36,807 nt of DNA from Planctomycetales bacterium (GCA_027452145.1 DAIDHB010000415.1:1-36807), one strand, 5' to 3'; shown: positions 15,187 through 24,435, numbered from the stretch's first letter. Made by a program: numbers and translations. Notes: generated by a model from the letters alone, not told the origin.

Positions 15187-18100
15187 GCGGAAGCGGAAGC
15201 GACAGCGGCGGCAACAGCGGTCCAACGACGCCCGCGACCGACGACCCGCTCGGTGCGGTGGTCGAGTCGTTCCTCGACCGATTCCGTCGGGGCGAGCGGC
15301 CGGCTCTCACCGAGCTGGTCGCGCGGCATCCCGATCTGGCCGGCCGGATCCGCGAGCTGATCCCGGCGCTGGTCGAGCTCGAGCAACTGGGCGCGGCCTC
15401 CGCCGACCTGGGCGAGTCTCGCGGGACGCCGTCCGGCACGGCATGGGCGGGCGTCGACTCCGCCGCCCTGCCCGACCGGCTGGGCGATTACGCGATCCTC
15501 CGCCCGATCGGCGGCGGCGGCATGGGAATGGTCTACGAGGCCGAGCACACGTCCCTGCGGAACCGCGTCGCGCTGAAGGTCATGCACCCGCGGTTCCGCG
15601 CCGATCCGAGATACCTGCGCCGGTTCCACGACGAGGCCCGGCTGGCCGCCGGGCTGCACCATACCAATATCGTGAGCGTCTTCGACTACGGCGAGCAGGC
15701 CGGCGTCTGCTATTACGCCATGCAGTTCATCCAGGGGCAGCCGCTCGACCGGATCCTCGCCGACATCGCCCGCCTGCGCGAGGCCGAGCGGGCCGACGGC
15801 CACGGCGGCTCGCGGACGACCCCGGTCGGTCCCGACGAGGGCCCGCCGATCGACGCGTCGGCGCCCGTCCGGGGACTCCTGACCGGCGTCTACGCCGTCG
15901 CGCCCGGGGATATCCCGACGACGGCCGTCGGCGTCGCCGTGGACCACCCGGCCCCGCCCGACGGCCCGACCGACCTGATGGACCCGGCCGCCGCCGCGCC
16001 CGCCGATCCCGAGGCGCCGGCCGCGGGCTCGTCGCTCGGCTCGTCGTCCCTGAGCGGGTCGGCCGCGCCCCGGTATCACCGCGAGATCGCCCGCGTCGCC
16101 GCGCAGGTCGCCGACGCGCTCGACTACGCCCACCACCGCGGCGTCGTGCACCGCGACGTCAAGCCGTCGAACTTGCTCCTCGACGCCCTGGGGAACGTGT
16201 GGGTGACCGACTTCGGCCTGGCCCGGCTCGAGGAGGGCGAGGGCATCACGCAGTCGCGCGAGCTGGTCGGCACCCTGCGCTACATGGCCCCCGAGCGGTT
16301 GCGTGGCAAGTCCGATCGCCGCGGCGACGTGTACTCGCTCGGCGCGACGCTGTACGAGCTGGTGACCCTCCAGCCGCCGTTCGACGCGGACGACCAGGTC
16401 CGGCTGATGGAGCAGATCCGCGAGGAGTCGCCGCCGCCGCCCCGGCAGCACGATCCGAGCGTCCCGCGCGACCTGGAGACGATCATATTGAAGGCCCTGG
16501 CGAAGGACCCGCGCGACCGGTTTGCCACCGCGGGCGAGCTGGCCGACGAGCTGCGCCGGTTCGTCGAGGGCCGGCCGATCCGGTCGCGGCCGATCTCGGC
16601 CGCCGAACGCTTCGTGCGGTGGTGCCGCCGCGACCCCTGGCTGGCCCGCGCCACGATCGCCGCGGCCGTGCTGGCGGTCGCGCTGGCCGTCGGCTCGACC
16701 TGGGCCGCGCTGGTGTTCCGCGGGCAGGTGCGGCAAATCAAGGACCAGCGCGACCAGATCGGCCGCGCCCTGGGCAAGCTGACCCGCGCCGACCAGGCCA
16801 CGCGGAGGAACCTGTTCGACGCCCTGGCCGCCCAGGCGCGGTCGTCGCGGTTCAGCCGGCGGCCGGGACAGCGATTCGGCAGCCTGGCGGCCCTCCACCG
16901 CGCGGCGGACCTGGCCCGTGAGCTCGAGCTGCCGCCGGAGGAGTTCGACCGGCTCCGCGACGAGGCGATCGCCTGCCTGGCCTTGCCCGACGTCGAGGCC
17001 GTCGGCCGGCCGCTCGGCGAGCCCGCCCAGGTTTGGACGATCTTCGACCGCGGCATGACCCGCTACGCGCAGCGATTCCGAGACGGGACGATCGTGGTTC
17101 GCAGCGCCGTCGGCGACCGCGAGCTGGCGCGATTCCGCGCCCACGGTGATCGCGACTTCTGGGTCTTCACCTTCAGCCCCGACGGCCGGTTCCTGGCGTC
17201 GTCGGACTCCCCATCGCAGGCGCTGAGGGTCTGGGATATCGACCGGGGCACTCTGGCCGTCGAGGACCCGGGGCCCGTCGAGCAGACGGTCCAGTTCCGC
17301 CCCGACGGCCGCCGCATCTTCGTCCCGCGCCAGGGCCGGCTGCACGAATACGACCTGGAATCCCGCCGACTGTTCCGGACCTGGCCCGGCCGGGCCAGCC
17401 AGATTGCGGCACATCCCGACGGCAAACGGATCGCCGCCGTGGACAACACGACCCGGCCGCCGACCTGCCAGATCCTTGGCGAAGGATCAGATCGACCGAT
17501 CCGGAGTTTCTCCCTGCGCGCGCCGACCTACTTCCTCACCTGGAGCCCGGACGGGCGGACTCTCGTCACCGCGGGCGACGACTACAAGCTCGACGTCTGG
17601 GACGCCGTCGCCGGCATCCATCGCGCGACCCTCGAAGGCCACGTCAATCACGGGCTGCTCGCGGCGTTCCACCCCTCGGGCGCGCTGCTGGCCAGCGACG
17701 GCTGGGAGAAACGCCTGCGGTTGTGGGACCCGATCCTGAGCCGGCCTGTCCTGAGTCTGCCCGGCGCGTCGCCGGTGGTCTTCAGGCCAGACGGGCGGAT
17801 CGTGGTCGACCTCGATCACCGGCTGACCACCTACCGGGTCAACGCCGCGCTCGAGTACCGGGCCCTGGCCTTCGCCAGCGCCGAGGTCCCGGACTACGCG
17901 GACCCATCGGTCCGGCACGACGGCCGGCTGCTGGCCGTCGGCACCAATCGCGGCGCGGTGATCTGGGACCTGGCCCGCGGCACCGAGCTGGCCTTCCTCG
18001 CCATCGGGAATTCCTGGCACGTCAAGTTCGACCCCGCGGGCGACCTGGTCACAAGTGGCGACGTCGGCGTCCAGCGCTGGGCGGTGCGCATCAACCCCGA

Positions 18101-19595
18101 CTCCGGGACCTGCCGGATCGGCCCGCCGCGCGCACTGCCGCTGCCGGCCACGCACGGAGGCCTCGATATGGACCGCTCGGGCCGGATCGTGGCGGTGGCG
18201 AATCGCCGATTCGCCCAGGTCGCGGTACCCGGGCGGAGCTTTCCCGTCGGGCCGCTCGACGACTGCCGATCGGTCGCCGTCAGCCCCGACGGCCAGTGGC
18301 TGGCGACTGGCAGCCATGTCGCCAGCCGGGGCGCCCAGGTCTGGCGGATCGCCGACGGCCGGAAGGTCAAGGAGCTGCCAATCGACGGCGGGACGAGTGT
18401 GTCCTTCAGCCCCGACGGCAGGTGGCTGGCGGCCGGCTATCCGCGGCTGAAGCTCTGGGAGGTCGGCACCTGGAAGGAGAACACCCGGATCGGCGACGCC
18501 GGCCGATTCTTCTCGCCCGACGGCCGGATCATGGCCGTCGTCGAGCCGGACCAGAGCCTCCGCCTGGTCGAGGTCGAGACCGGCCATACGCTGGCGCGGC
18601 TGGAGGGCCCCGATGGGTGCACCGTCAAGGAGATGACCTTCAGCCCCGACGGTTCGCGCCTCGCCGTCACCACCGACGAGCCCCCATCGGCGCGAGTCTG
18701 GGATCTCCGTGCGATTCGCCGCAAACTGGCCGAGCGGGGCCTCGACTGGCAGGCACCTGCCTATCCCTCGCCCGACCCGGCCGATCCGACTCTCCCGTCG
18801 CTCAGCCCGGCCGAGGTCGATTACGGCGCGCTGGCCGGTCACATCGAGGACTTCCTCGCACCGCGCGAGACGCTGATCCGCCGCTATACCGATCGCCTGG
18901 CGCGCGACCCCCGCGACTTCGAGGCGTATCACCACCGCGCGCATGCCCTGGCCGGACTGGGCCGGTATCGCGAGGCGGTCGCCGACCTGTCGCGGGCGAT
19001 CGCGCTGCGGCCCGGCGACGGGCACCTCCACGCGCTCCGTGGGGCGATCCATCGGCAGATCCTGCGCGATCACGAGGCGGCCGTCGCTGACTTCGAGGCG
19101 GCGCTGGCCTCGCCGGAAGACGCCGGAGCGTCCCGCCTGTCGCTGGCGCAGGCCTGCAACGACCGGGCCTGGGAGCTGGCCAACGCCCCGGCGCGGTCGC
19201 GCGACGTCGAGCGAGCCCTCTGGCTCGTCCGCCGATCGCTCAAGCTGGAACCGGGCGAGAACACCACGCTCAACACGCTGGGCGTCGTCCTGTACCGCGC
19301 GGGCCGGTATGACGAGGCCATCGAGGCGCTCGAGCGCAGCCTCGCCGCCGGCCGCGGACAACTCGACGCCTTCGACCTGTACTTCCTGGCGATGGCCCAT
19401 CACCGCCTCGGCCATCGCGAGCCGGCCCGCGCGTGTTTCAACCAGGCCATACGTTGGGTCGAGCGGCAGACCAACCTCGACCCGGGCTACAGCCGGGAGC
19501 TGGCGGGCTTCCGCGCTGAGGCCGAGTCGGTGCTGGCCGGCCCGCCGGTTCCCGTCCAGGCGCTGCCCGGTGAGGTGTTCACCCGCGGGCGGTGA
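15183..19595 (+). CDS. Ser/Thr protein kinase with membrane segment, WD40-like propeller and TPR repeats
   Basis: This 1470-residue protein has an N-terminal lead, then a Pkn-type kinase domain at about 99-460. The glycine loop is PIGGGGMGMVYEAEH, the ATP-binding lysine is in VALKVM, the catalytic loop is VVHRDVKPSNLLLD near 322, and DFGLAR is near 342. An insert of about 100 Pro/Ala/Asp-rich residues (about 198-297) lies between the hinge region and helix E. One membrane segment is at about 489-512. About ten WD40-like repeats (FSPDGRxLA...VWD) span about 650-1180. TPR-like repeats (about 1235-1440) end the protein. All catalytic residues are present. The start at 15183 overlaps the upstream sigma factor stop as ATGA. 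The propeller and TPR part probably senses a ligand outside the membrane. Confidence 0.93.
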   Translation: MSGSGSDSGGNSGPTTPATDDPLGAVVESFLDRFRRGERPALTELVARHPDLAGRIRELIPALVELEQLGAASADLGESRGTPSGTAWAGVDSAALPDRLGDYAILRPIGGGGMGMVYEAEHTSLRNRVALKVMHPRFRADPRYLRRFHDEARLAAGLHHTNIVSVFDYGEQAGVCYYAMQFIQGQPLDRILADIARLREAERADGHGGSRTTPVGPDEGPPIDASAPVRGLLTGVYAVAPGDIPTTAVGVAVDHPAPPDGPTDLMDPAAAAPADPEAPAAGSSLGSSSLSGSAAPRYHREIARVAAQVADALDYAHHRGVVHRDVKPSNLLLDALGNVWVTDFGLARLEEGEGITQSRELVGTLRYMAPERLRGKSDRRGDVYSLGATLYELVTLQPPFDADDQVRLMEQIREESPPPPRQHDPSVPRDLETIILKALAKDPRDRFATAGELADELRRFVEGRPIRSRPISAAERFVRWCRRDPWLARATIAAAVLAVALAVGSTWAALVFRGQVRQIKDQRDQIGRALGKLTRADQATRRNLFDALAAQARSSRFSRRPGQRFGSLAALHRAADLARELELPPEEFDRLRDEAIACLALPDVEAVGRPLGEPAQVWTIFDRGMTRYAQRFRDGTIVVRSAVGDRELARFRAHGDRDFWVFTFSPDGRFLASSDSPSQALRVWDIDRGTLAVEDPGPVEQTVQFRPDGRRIFVPRQGRLHEYDLESRRLFRTWPGRASQIAAHPDGKRIAAVDNTTRPPTCQILGEGSDRPIRSFSLRAPTYFLTWSPDGRTLVTAGDDYKLDVWDAVAGIHRATLEGHVNHGLLAAFHPSGALLASDGWEKRLRLWDPILSRPVLSLPGASPVVFRPDGRIVVDLDHRLTTYRVNAALEYRALAFASAEVPDYADPSVRHDGRLLAVGTNRGAVIWDLARGTELAFLAIGNSWHVKFDPAGDLVTSGDVGVQRWAVRINPDSGTCRIGPPRALPLPATHGGLDMDRSGRIVAVANRRFAQVAVPGRSFPVGPLDDCRSVAVSPDGQWLATGSHVASRGAQVWRIADGRKVKELPIDGGTSVSFSPDGRWLAAGYPRLKLWEVGTWKENTRIGDAGRFFSPDGRIMAVVEPDQSLRLVEVETGHTLARLEGPDGCTVKEMTFSPDGSRLAVTTDEPPSARVWDLRAIRRKLAERGLDWQAPAYPSPDPADPTLPSLSPAEVDYGALAGHIEDFLAPRETLIRRYTDRLARDPRDFEAYHHRAHALAGLGRYREAVADLSRAIALRPGDGHLHALRGAIHRQILRDHEAAVADFEAALASPEDAGASRLSLAQACNDRAWELANAPARSRDVERALWLVRRSLKLEPGENTTLNTLGVVLYRAGRYDEAIEALERSLAAGRGQLDAFDLYFLAMAHHRLGHREPARACFNQAIRWVERQTNLDPGYSRELAGFRAEAESVLAGPPVPVQALPGEVFTRGR

Positions 19596-19649
19596 AAAGC
19601 ACCGGGAGCGGGACCGATCGGGCGTGGGGCCGACGCCCTCTGATGAAGT

Positions 19650-19710
19650 CGGAAAGGCTTTCCAGCCTGTCTCGGCTTAACCGTCAGGCTGGAAAACCTG
19701 ACCTACTTTG
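19650..19710. repeat. Inverted repeat TTTCCAGCCTG, terminator-like
   Basis: TTTCCAGCCTG (19659-19669) and CAGGCTGGAAA (19685-19695) form a perfect 11-base stem with a 15-base loop, flanked by partial extensions. It follows the kinase stop by 64 bases. The motif looks like the short dispersed CAGGCTGGAAA repeats of planctomycetes and may also act as a terminator, although no T run follows. Confidence 0.6.
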
Positions 19711-19817
19711 AGAAACCCGCGTATCCGCCCTGTCCCGGGCGAGGAGTACCATGTAGAGGGAACGCCTTCGCCGGACGCGGCGCGGCGCGAACTCACCTCC
19801 GAGGCGAGGGGACGGGC

Positions 19818-21467
19818 ATGCGGACCATGTTGCAGGGCCGGTTCAGCGGCGCGCTGATCGGCCAGCTCGATCGACTCTTCCGTCACGGAACGGCCGCCGG
19901 GCTGACCGAGGGCGAGCTCCTGGAGCGCTTCGTCGCCGCGAACGACGAGGCGGCGTTCGAGGTGCTGCTCGCCCGGCACGGGCCGACCGTGCTGGGCGTC
20001 TGCCGACGGATCCTCCGCGATCCGAACGACGTCGACGACGCCTTCCAGGCGACGTTCCTCGTCCTGGTGCGCAAGGCTGGAACCCTGCGTCAACGCGATC
20101 TCCTGGGGAACTGGCTGTACGGCGTCGCCCACAAGGTCGCCACGCGCTCCCGCGTGCTGGCGGCGAAGCGGACGGCCCGCGCACCGCTTGGCCAGGACGC
20201 CATCGACAGCCTCGATGCCGGAACCGAGGGCTCGATCGCCGTGCGCGACGGGCCGGAGGAACCAGCGTCGGAGCCCAGTCCCTGGGTCCACGAGGAGGTC
20301 CGGCTGCTGCCCGAGAGGTACCGCACGCTGGTTTTGCTCTGCTATTTCGAGGGACTCACGCACGAGCAGGCCGCCGCGCGGCTGGGCTGCCCGATCGGGA
20401 CGGTCAAGGGCCGGCTGGCCCGCGCGAGGGAAATCCTCCGCAAGCGGCTCGTCCGCCGTGGGATCACCGCGACGTCGGCCGCGATCGGGGCGGACCTGGC
20501 GAAATCCTCGCTCCGCGCCGCCGTGCCCGAGTCGCTCAGGGCTGCCACGATCCAGACCATTCACGCAGCCGGTTCGGCCGTCGCCTCGACGTCCGTCGTC
20601 GTTCCCGTTTTTACACTGTCCGAGGGAGTGCTCCAGACCATGTTCACCTCCAGGTTGTTGAAATCCGCCGCGATCGGGCTGTTCTTCCTGAGTACCGCGA
20701 CGGCCGGGCTGGTCCTCAGCTCGGCGCAGAGCGTCGGGCCACAGGCGAGTCCCGAGGCCAAAGCCAAGGCTGCCGCCGAGGCGGCCGGCAGGAGAGCCGG
20801 TGCGCTGTCGGCCCCGACGCCGGGTAACCCGTCGAGCCCGATCGCCGGGGGCGGCCTGCCGGCCCCGGAACCGGCAGGGGGTCCCTTCATCGAGCGGCCG
20901 AACGCGCGGAAACGCGCGGTGCCGGAGCGCCCCGATCCCTTCGCTAATGGCGGCGGTGGCGCCTCATGGGACCCCGCGCACGAATTCCAGGTCCGCCTGC
21001 AAAACGCCCAGCTCGCCGCGGCGCTGGAAGCCGTCGACAAGACGCCGCAGAACCAGGCCGTCATGAAGGTCCTGGACGAGCCGATCGCGATGGCGTTCCC
21101 GCAGCCGACTCCGCTCGACGACGTGATCAAGTACCTCAGGAAGGCCACCACCGGCCGGCCGGGCATGAGGCCGGTGCCGATCTACGTCGACCCCCAGGGA
21201 CTGTCGGCGGTCGACGCCACCGAGACGTCGAAGGTGACGATCGACCTGGAGGGAATCCCGCTCCGGACGTCGCTGCGGCTCGTGCTCAAACAGTTGAGGC
21301 TGGCGTACTGCGTCCGCGACGGCGTCCTGATCATCAGCTCCGTCGACGGGATCAGCGCGGAACTGGCCGAGGAGGCCCGCGAGCAGATGGGCAGCGGCAA
21401 TGCCAAGTTCAGCCAGGAGATGCTCGACCAGATGGGGCTGCTCGGCGGCGGGATGGGGATGATGTGA
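19818..21467 (+). CDS. Membrane-tethered ECF sigma factor, paralogue of the one at 12141
   Basis: The 549-residue protein has the same order of parts as its 721-residue relative. ECF region 2 (DPNDVDDAFQATFLVLVRKA, about 73-92) and region 4 (LPERYRTLVLLCYFEGLTHE and PIGTVKGRLARAREILRKRL, about 165-223) come first, then a membrane segment near 281-298 (AIGLFFLSTATAGLVLSS). An exported part ends in an STN-like domain at about 430-518 (PVPIYVDPQG, VTIDLEGIPLRTSLRLVLKQ, YCVRDGVLIISS). It lacks most of the long low-complexity middle of the relative. Both proteins carry GVLQTM just before the membrane segment. The ATG is the first in the open frame. A protease gene follows 374 bases downstream. Confidence 0.87.
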   Translation: MRTMLQGRFSGALIGQLDRLFRHGTAAGLTEGELLERFVAANDEAAFEVLLARHGPTVLGVCRRILRDPNDVDDAFQATFLVLVRKAGTLRQRDLLGNWLYGVAHKVATRSRVLAAKRTARAPLGQDAIDSLDAGTEGSIAVRDGPEEPASEPSPWVHEEVRLLPERYRTLVLLCYFEGLTHEQAAARLGCPIGTVKGRLARAREILRKRLVRRGITATSAAIGADLAKSSLRAAVPESLRAATIQTIHAAGSAVASTSVVVPVFTLSEGVLQTMFTSRLLKSAAIGLFFLSTATAGLVLSSAQSVGPQASPEAKAKAAAEAAGRRAGALSAPTPGNPSSPIAGGGLPAPEPAGGPFIERPNARKRAVPERPDPFANGGGGASWDPAHEFQVRLQNAQLAAALEAVDKTPQNQAVMKVLDEPIAMAFPQPTPLDDVIKYLRKATTGRPGMRPVPIYVDPQGLSAVDATETSKVTIDLEGIPLRTSLRLVLKQLRLAYCVRDGVLIISSVDGISAELAEEAREQMGSGNAKFSQEMLDQMGLLGGGMGMM

Positions 21468-21841
21468 TCGTCGCTGACGGGACGGTGCCCCGGCCGGTCC
21501 GATCGGATCGGGAGGCCGAGGCTCCTGCCGAGCCGAGATGACGCGACACCTACCCCGTGTCCCGGCTCGGCGAGAGGCTCGCGCTCCCGCTCGGATCCGG
21601 CTCGGCGGGAGGCTCGCCTTCCTCTCCCGATCAGGGTCCGTTCGGCCCGGACGACCGGTGGTGGCCGGGCCCCGCGCGGGCGGCGGGCCGGGCGGGAGAG
21701 TCTTGAAAGGCCGCGTCGAGATGGTCACCATGAACCATGATCGCGCCCGGGCCCGCCGGGTCGGGTTCCGGCGACGGACCCCGATCGGATGGTACAGGAC
21801 GGCCGGGCCACGGGACGGACGAGGGGAGCCGCGAGCCAATC
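21468..21841. other. Intergenic region with CGGCTCGGC repeats
   Basis: No gene is supported here. An 18-base motif, CGGCTCGGCRRGAGSCTC, occurs twice directly (21563-21580, 21598-21615) and once inverted (21518-21535), so the inverted copy can pair with either direct copy. This could terminate the sigma factor transcript. The rest is GC-rich sequence leading to the protease gene, without a convincing promoter. Confidence 0.55.
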
Positions 21842-22903
21842 ATGAGCGACCATCGGCGGCGGGCCAGGGCCAGCGCCAGGATCAGGGTCGGGGCCGATGA
21901 GGGTGGGTCGGGGCGCGCAGCCGGCCGGCGGCGGGCCAGCCGCGTGATTGCCGGGCTGCTGGCCCTGCTGGTCCTCGGGCCGCCGGCGATGGGCGCGGCC
22001 TGGCCGTCCCCGGGCGAGAAGGCGCGGCAGGCCGCGGGCCGCGATCGCCGCGCGTCGGCCTCGCGGCGGTCGGAGACCTCGGGCACCGGCGCCGGCGCCG
22101 GCGTCGGCCTCGCGACGGCCCGGCTGCATTCGCCGCGGTCGCTGAGCCACGCCGACGACGGGACGTTCCGCCCGACGGTGCTGGTCCGCCGGGGCACCTC
22201 GCAGGGGAGCGGCACGATCATCGCCTCGGTCGACGGCGAGACCCTCGTGCTGACCGCCGCGCACGTGATCCGCGACACCGGGCCGATCTCGATCGAGCTG
22301 CACCGATACAACCTCGGCCTCGAGCGGACCCGGGGAATCCCCGGCCCCTGGCCGCAGCCGGTCGCCGCCCGGCTGGCGGCGGCCGACACCGCGGCCGACC
22401 TGGCGATCCTCCGCATCGAGGGCCTCGAGCCCCTGCCCTACGTCGCGCGCCTCGCCTCGCCCCGGCGCGAGCCGGCGATCGACTCGACCGTCACGTCGAT
22501 CGGCATCGACCTGGGCACCCGGCTCTCCGGCTGGTCGAGCCGGCTGGTCGAGGTCCTCTGGTTCGAGCTGAACGATAGCCGGGACGAGCGGCTGTTCTTC
22601 CTCACCGCCCGCACGCCCGAATACGGCCGGTCCGGCGGCGGGCTGTTCCTGCCCGGAGGCGAGCTGGTCGGCGTCTGCGTGGGTCATGCCGAGCTCGTCC
22701 GCGGCCATCGCCTCGGCGTGTTCGCCTCGCGCGAGAGCATCCAGCAGCTCCTGATGGAGAACGGCCTCGACGTCGTCGTCGAACGGTCGGAGCTCCGCCA
22801 GGCCCGGCTCGCCCGCCGCCCGGCCGGAGACGGGCCGAGGCCCTACGTCACCCCGGGCCCGGCGATCGCGCCCGATGACCGCGGATCCGAGACCCGGAAT
22901 TAG
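21842..22903 (+). CDS. Exported trypsin-like serine protease
   Basis: The 353-residue protein has a long Arg-rich N-region and a hydrophobic segment VIAGLLALLVLGPPAMGA (about 35-52) that should act as a signal peptide or anchor. The chymotrypsin-fold triad is visible: His in LVLTAAHVIRD near 141, Asp in DTAADLAILRIE near 185, and Ser in GRSGGGLFLPGGELVGVCVG near 264. The oxyanion stretch reads RSGGG rather than the usual NSGGP. There is no PDZ domain, so it is not a standard HtrA. The ATG at 21842 is chosen because the frame upstream has no protein-like pattern. Its place right after the tethered sigma factor makes release or processing of that protein an attractive guess. Confidence 0.82.
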   Translation: MSDHRRRARASARIRVGADEGGSGRAAGRRRASRVIAGLLALLVLGPPAMGAAWPSPGEKARQAAGRDRRASASRRSETSGTGAGAGVGLATARLHSPRSLSHADDGTFRPTVLVRRGTSQGSGTIIASVDGETLVLTAAHVIRDTGPISIELHRYNLGLERTRGIPGPWPQPVAARLAAADTAADLAILRIEGLEPLPYVARLASPRREPAIDSTVTSIGIDLGTRLSGWSSRLVEVLWFELNDSRDERLFFLTARTPEYGRSGGGLFLPGGELVGVCVGHAELVRGHRLGVFASRESIQQLLMENGLDVVVERSELRQARLARRPAGDGPRPYVTPGPAIAPDDRGSETRN

Positions 22904-23098
22904 CCGCGAAGCCGAGCGTGGCGCCCGTGGCTCAGAGTTCCGGAATGAACCGCGAGGCGGAGCGTGGCGGCCGCGGCCGAGAGTTCCGGAATGAACCGCG
23001 AAAAACGCGAAAGACGCGAAAAAAGAATACATAGAATAGGAAGAGAACCCGACTCACCGCCGGCTCAATGACCCGTCCTCTTCGCGTTTTTCGCGGTT
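22895..23098. repeat. Tandem CCGGAATGAACCGCGA repeats and CGCGAAAAACGCG inverted repeat
   Basis: Three imperfect direct copies of a unit of about 47 bases, beginning CCGGAATKARCCGCGA, run from the protease stop to about 23010. The last copy merges into AACCGCGAAAAACGCGAA (22994-23011), which is perfectly inverted at 23081-23098. The 69 bases between hold an A-rich run. This stable structure sits between convergent genes and may terminate both. Confidence 0.7.
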
Positions 23099-23219
23099 AC
23101 CTCTTCATTGCATCGCCATCGGCGCTCTCAGGGCACCGCGATCCCCGGCGGTAGGTTCGCGGTGACCTCTTCGCTGGATCGCCATCGGCGCCATCAGGGC
23201 ACCGGGATCCCCGGCGGCA
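23091..23219. repeat. 66-base tandem duplication covering the 3' end of the YbdK-like gene
   Basis: Bases 23091-23156 and 23157-23219 are tandem copies at about 87% identity. The right-hand copy contains the last codons and the stop of the minus-strand ligase gene; the left-hand copy carries a matching but unused stop triplet. The gene tail was duplicated and has since diverged. Confidence 0.65.
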
Positions 23220-24435
23220 GCGGCGGTCGGATGGCGGCCGGCTGCCAGCCGCCGACGCGGGTGGGGAACGGGATCACGGCGGGCGCCGGTCGCGCCGGCG
23301 CCGGCTCGGCCGAGAGCCGGCTGCGGCCGGACATCCGCCGGAGGACCTCGGTCAGGTCGCCGAGCTCGCGGTAGAGCTGCAACTGCATCTCGGAGCCCGA
23401 CGGCCGGGTGGTCATGGCGGCGGCGTGGGCCAGCGCCCGGCGGCAGCCCAGGCGGTCGGCCACCGGCATGAGCCGGTCGATCAGCTCCCTGGCCGCGACG
23501 CGGGCCGGCCGCGCCTCCAGGGTGATCGGGTCGACCAGCTCGGCATCGGGGCCGAACCGGCAGGCACGCCACCGGTTCTGCCGGAGCAACAGCGGGTGCG
23601 GCGCGGGCGTCGTCGATCCTCCGGGATCCGCCTCGATCTCGTCCGAAATCGCGCGGACGAGGCACTGGATCATCGCCGTCAGCCCGAGCAGGTCGGGCAG
23701 GTCGGCCGGCATGTCGCAGATCCGCACCTCCAGCGTTCCGTTCTCGATGCTGGGGCGTACGTCCCACCAGAGCTCGCGGTGCGACTCGATGAACCCCGCG
23801 GCCTTCATCCGGCCGAGCAGCTCCGCGAACTCGGCCCACGACGACAGCGGCGGCATCATGCCGCCGGTCGGGAAGCCCTCGAGCACCTCGACCCGGTGCG
23901 CGTGGTGACCCGTCGCGCGCCCGTGCCAGAACGGGCTGTTCGCCGACATCGCCAGCAGGATCGGCAGCTCGGCCTGCATCCGGTTCGCCACCGCGATTGC
24001 CCGGTCGCCCGACTCGACCCCCACGTGCACGTGCAGGCCGAACGTCACCGGGCGCACCACCGTCTCCTGGAGCAGGTCGGCCAGCCGGTAATAGCGCTCG
24101 TCCGGCGTGATCCGCTGGTCCCGCCACCGCGAGAACGGGTGCGTGGCCGCCCAGACCAGGCCCACCCCAAGCCGGTCGGCCGCCCGCTCGACCGCGCGAA
24201 TCCTCGGCGCCAGGTCGGCCTCCACATCGTCCACCGTCCGGCAGACGCCCGTGTTGATTTCCACATAACATTGCATGAACTCAGGCTTGACCGAGTCGCG
24301 CAGCGCCTCGGGCACGCCGGGCAGCACCTCGTCGATGGCGCTGCGGAGCGCCATGGTGCGCGAATCGACCAGTTGAAGCTCGATCTCGACGCCCAGCGTC
24401 GGCCATCGATTGCCGCGGAAACGCAGGTCGGACAT
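23194..24435 (-). CDS. Carboxylate-amine ligase, YbdK / glutamate-cysteine ligase 2 family
   Basis: The 413-residue protein has the GCS2 family pattern: TLGVEIELQLVD (about 13-24) with metal-binding Glu residues, MQCYVEINTGVC (about 55-66), VTFGLHVHVGVES near 131-143, MSANSPFWHGRATGHHAHRV, and LEVRICDMPAD near 260. These ATP-dependent enzymes join a carboxylate to an amine; YbdK has weak glutamate-cysteine ligase activity and many relatives have no known substrate. The length is slightly over the usual 370 because of a Pro-rich C-terminal tail. The ATG at 24435 begins the homologous part, with GGAAGACGAG upstream. The longer open frame to 24813 has no protein-like pattern. Confidence 0.9.
   Translation of the reverse strand: MSDLRFRGNRWPTLGVEIELQLVDSRTMALRSAIDEVLPGVPEALRDSVKPEFMQCYVEINTGVCRTVDDVEADLAPRIRAVERAADRLGVGLVWAATHPFSRWRDQRITPDERYYRLADLLQETVVRPVTFGLHVHVGVESGDRAIAVANRMQAELPILLAMSANSPFWHGRATGHHAHRVEVLEGFPTGGMMPPLSSWAEFAELLGRMKAAGFIESHRELWWDVRPSIENGTLEVRICDMPADLPDLLGLTAMIQCLVRAISDEIEADPGGSTTPAPHPLLLRQNRWRACRFGPDAELVDPITLEARPARVAARELIDRLMPVADRLGCRRALAHAAAMTTRPSGSEMQLQLYRELGDLTEVLRRMSGRSRLSAEPAPARPAPAVIPFPTRVGGWQPAAIRPPLPPGIPVP

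Noticed and set aside
15111..19415. Two long minus-strand open frames opposite the kinase
   Set aside because: They are GC-driven antisense shadows; the plus strand carries unmistakable kinase, WD40 and TPR motifs.
21725..23032. Minus-strand 435-codon frame opposite the protease
   Set aside because: It is antisense to the protease with its intact His-Asp-Ser triad and has no pattern of its own.
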